Below, one piece after another: positions 4,622 through 6,182 of a stretch of 6,182 nucleotides of DNA (the stretch's first letter is position 1; each line of letters starts with the position of its first letter). Where the stretch lies: the NCBI GenBank assembly GCA_003096255.1, contig PIXS01000316.1, positions 1-6,182 on the forward strand, in the 5' to 3' direction. The position numbers were made by a program, and so were the translations under genes. Under the pieces are notes generated by a model. It did no database searches. It saw nothing but the letters and a program-made list of their open reading frames with translations, and had not been told where the DNA came from. This DNA is from Candidatus Bathyarchaeum sp. GTDB taxonomy: Archaea > Thermoproteota > Bathyarchaeia > Bathyarchaeales > Bathyarchaeaceae.

Positions 4622-5748
4622 GTGTTTTGCTTTCTTGTTTTTCGCCTTTTTACCAAGTCAGGCAGTTTGGTCAGTGTCTTTGTTAGAACTTCAATGCTGT
4701 CTAAGTATTCTTGAATGTTGATGTGTTCATTGGGTGTGTGGTCCAGTTTTGAATCGCCTGGGCCATAGGTGACTACTGGAATTTTTAGCGCGTTGCCTAG
4801 GACGTTCATGTCGCCTGTGCCTGTTTTTCTTGAAAATGAGGCGTAGTTCAGTGTGGTTTTTCGTATTCCCCATGCTAAGGCCCTGACAATTACCGATCTG
4901 CGGTCTGCTTCAAAGGCTTTGGCGACGTCTACTGTTTCGACTTTGACTGTGACTTTTGGGTTGGTTGCCTTGTAGCGGTCAATTTTGCGTTTTACTTCTT
5001 CAAAAACTTGTTCTGGAGTAAGCTGAGGTGGAATTCGTAGCTGTACCCGAATCTCACACTGGGAGGGAATAAACGAGGCTGAACTGTTGCCGCCCTTTAT
5101 TCCTGTTAGGCATGAAGTGATTGAGTAGAATCTGCTTTTTAGTTTCTCTTCCCGTAAGTGAAGCCTGTTGATTTGTTTCCAAAAGTCCATTGCTTTCTCT
5201 ATTGCGTTATCAAAAAGCCAAGGTGCAGCAGAGTGACCCGATGGTGTCTCAACCGTAACTTTTACTGTCAAGATTCCCTTGTAGCCGAAAACAACTTTTT
5301 CTAATCCGCTTGGTTCACCAAAGATGGCGTAATCTGGCTGGATTCCTTCTTCAACGAAGTGCTGGATTCCAGACCCTGAGCCTTCTTCGTCAACAACGCC
5401 GACAACTAGGATTTTGCCTGGAAAAGTGCCATCTGTAAACTTTGAAGCTGCAACAATCATTGCTGCTAAAGGTCCTTTGGCGTCAACTGAGCCTCTGCCA
5501 TATAGGTTTCCATCTTCAACGCGGATTGGAATTTTTCCCTCTACTGTGTCCATGTGGCCACATAACAAAACAACTGGTGAGCCTTCTCCGATTTCGCCGA
5601 TAACGTTTCCTACTTCGTCTCGGTGCACTTTAAAGCCAAGTTTTGTCAACTCGTCTGCTAAGAACAGCGAAATTTCTTCTTCGTGTGTTGATGGGCTGTA
5701 AATGTTTAGCATTCGTGTAAGCAAGTCAACTGCGTATTCGTCACTCAT
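4615..5748 (-). CDS. lysK: [LysW]-lysine/[LysW]-ornithine hydrolase, M20 metallopeptidase family
   Basis: A 377-residue cytoplasmic zinc amidohydrolase that releases lysine (and probably ornithine) from the carrier protein LysW, the last step of the alpha-aminoadipate lysine pathway. All M20 residues are present: His65 and catalytic Asp67 in CGHMDTVEG, bridging Asp89 in GRGSVDAKGP, general base Glu121 with metal ligand Glu122 in VVDEEGSGSG, Glu145 in FGEPSG, and His337 in LDHTPNEH. The lid/dimer domain lies at about 160-280 (TPSGHSAAPW near its start). The length and the RGSVDAKGPLA motif fit LysK rather than succinyl-type DapE, and the lysJ neighbour supports this. The ATG at 5748 overlaps the lysJ stop by 8 bases (ATGAGTGA), so translation is probably coupled; GGAG at 5759-5762 is 10 bases upstream. 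The basic tail (KRRKTRKQ) is somewhat unusual. Arginine-branch use is inferred, because no separate argE is visible. Confidence 0.9.
   Translation of the reverse strand: MSDEYAVDLLTRMLNIYSPSTHEEEISLFLADELTKLGFKVHRDEVGNVIGEIGEGSPVVLLCGHMDTVEGKIPIRVEDGNLYGRGSVDAKGPLAAMIVAASKFTDGTFPGKILVVGVVDEEGSGSGIQHFVEEGIQPDYAIFGEPSGLEKVVFGYKGILTVKVTVETPSGHSAAPWLFDNAIEKAMDFWKQINRLHLREEKLKSRFYSITSCLTGIKGGNSSASFIPSQCEIRVQLRIPPQLTPEQVFEEVKRKIDRYKATNPKVTVKVETVDVAKAFEADRRSVIVRALAWGIRKTTLNYASFSRKTGTGDMNVLGNALKIPVVTYGPGDSKLDHTPNEHINIQEYLDSIEVLTKTLTKLPDLVKRRKTRKQNTQ
4638..4651 (+). terminator. U-rich candidate terminator of the DUF454 gene
   Basis: Two T5 runs (4638-4642 and 4647-4651), preceded by TTTT and TTTC, follow the stop. 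They are the antisense of the lysine/arginine-rich end of lysK. The role is inferred from position. Confidence 0.35.
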
Positions 5749-6182
5749 TTGTTTGTTGCTCCAATACTTCGTCCAAGGTTTCGATTACCTTGTCAATTTG
5801 TTCTTTTGTGATGACTAGGGGGGGCAAAAACCTTACAACGTTTCTACCTGCATCCAAAACTAGAATTCCCTTATCCATGCATCCCATTAATATGTTGTAA
5901 ACGTCGAACCGTGTCTCGACACCAATCATCAGGCCAAGACCACGAACTTCTCGAATAACATTGTGTTTTTCAGCTAGAGCTTCGAGTTTGCTCTTGAAGT
6001 ATTTGCCAAGAGTATCAGCTCGTTCCGCAAGTTTTTCCTCATTAAGAACATCAATGGCTGCTGAAGCTGCTGCACAAACCAGTGGAGTACCGCTAAAGGT
6101 GCTAGAGCGCTCACCCCGTTTGAAAGAAGCCATAACTTCTTCTTTAGCAAAGGTTGCTCCCATCGGTAGACCACCTGCAACA
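5741..6182 (-). CDS. lysJ: [LysW]-aminoadipate semialdehyde/acetylornithine-type aminotransferase, C-terminal part; 5' end cut by window
   Basis: The frame runs open to the window edge (last codon 6179-6181), starting VAGGLPMGATFA, so about 147 C-terminal residues of a roughly 390-residue class III PLP aminotransferase are visible. The catalytic lysine, normally a few residues before this GGLP motif, lies outside. Visible marks are the loop SSTFSGTPLVCAAA, which in the family contacts PLP phosphate across the dimer, VRGLGLMIGVE, and VRFLPPLVITKEQID near the C-terminus, all typical of ArgD/LysJ. The enzyme aminates the LysW-bound semialdehyde using glutamate, just before LysK acts. The call LysJ rather than ArgD rests on the lysK overlap. 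The loop reads SGTP where GGNP is usual. Many archaea use this enzyme for both lysine and ornithine. Confidence 0.88.
   Translation of the reverse strand, partial: VAGGLPMGATFAKEEVMASFKRGERSSTFSGTPLVCAAASAAIDVLNEEKLAERADTLGKYFKSKLEALAEKHNVIREVRGLGLMIGVETRFDVYNILMGCMDKGILVLDAGRNVVRFLPPLVITKEQIDKVIETLDEVLEQQTNE

Noticed and set aside
5414..5701. Plus-strand frame inside lysK
   Set aside because: It is antisense to the metal-binding core of lysK, with no features of its own.
1..6182. CRISPR array, tRNA, riboswitch or defence island
   Set aside because: No regularly spaced repeats, cloverleaf-like segments or nuclease/toxin-type proteins were seen on either strand.

Overview
The window looks like ordinary chromosomal DNA of a mesophilic archaeon, most likely a Bathyarchaeia-type or related TACK lineage. 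This is an inference. It rests on LysW-type lysine/arginine genes (lysJ-lysK), a split tyrA and pheA without chorismate mutase fusions, an archaeal Lrp/AsnC regulator, frequent TTG starts, and AT-rich TATA-like boxes placed for leaderless or short-leader transcripts. No tRNA, rRNA, CRISPR array, transposon or phage gene was seen.

Left part (1-2600): the 3' two thirds of a class I/II aminotransferase overlaps tyrA (prephenate dehydrogenase) by 4 bases. On the opposite strand pheA (prephenate dehydratase with ACT domain) converges on tyrA, and one CTAG palindrome supplies both stop codons. Together the three genes cover the terminal steps from prephenate to tyrosine and phenylalanine. The 236-base divergent spacer upstream of pheA (counted from the first possible GTG) holds candidate promoters and small repeats.

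Middle part (2600-4170): a leaderless-looking gene for a secreted protein with a signal peptide and a DUF11-like beta-sandwich. It is followed by a convergent 74-residue two-helix membrane protein of unknown function. That small gene is divergent from an Lrp/AsnC-family regulator. The roughly 100-base spacer between the two holds a perfect 8+8 inverted repeat beside a single AT-rich box that could serve both directions. I regard this small regulatory module as the most interesting structure in the window.

Right part (4170-6182): a DUF454/YbaN-like membrane protein converges, with a 7-base overlap, on lysK. lysK is preceded by the 3' part of lysJ with an 8-base start/stop overlap. LysJ and LysK are the last two enzymes of lysine (and probably arginine) synthesis on the LysW carrier protein. 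The nearby Lrp-type gene invites comparison with LysM, the Lrp-like lysine regulator of Sulfolobus, but the link is only positional.

Genes are packed very tightly. At both tail-to-tail overlaps, lysine-rich C-terminal codons of one gene produce T-runs on the opposite strand that could serve as the partner's transcription terminator. I see no clearly new defence or mobile system. The novelty candidates are the small membrane protein, the secreted protein and the shared operator-like repeat.
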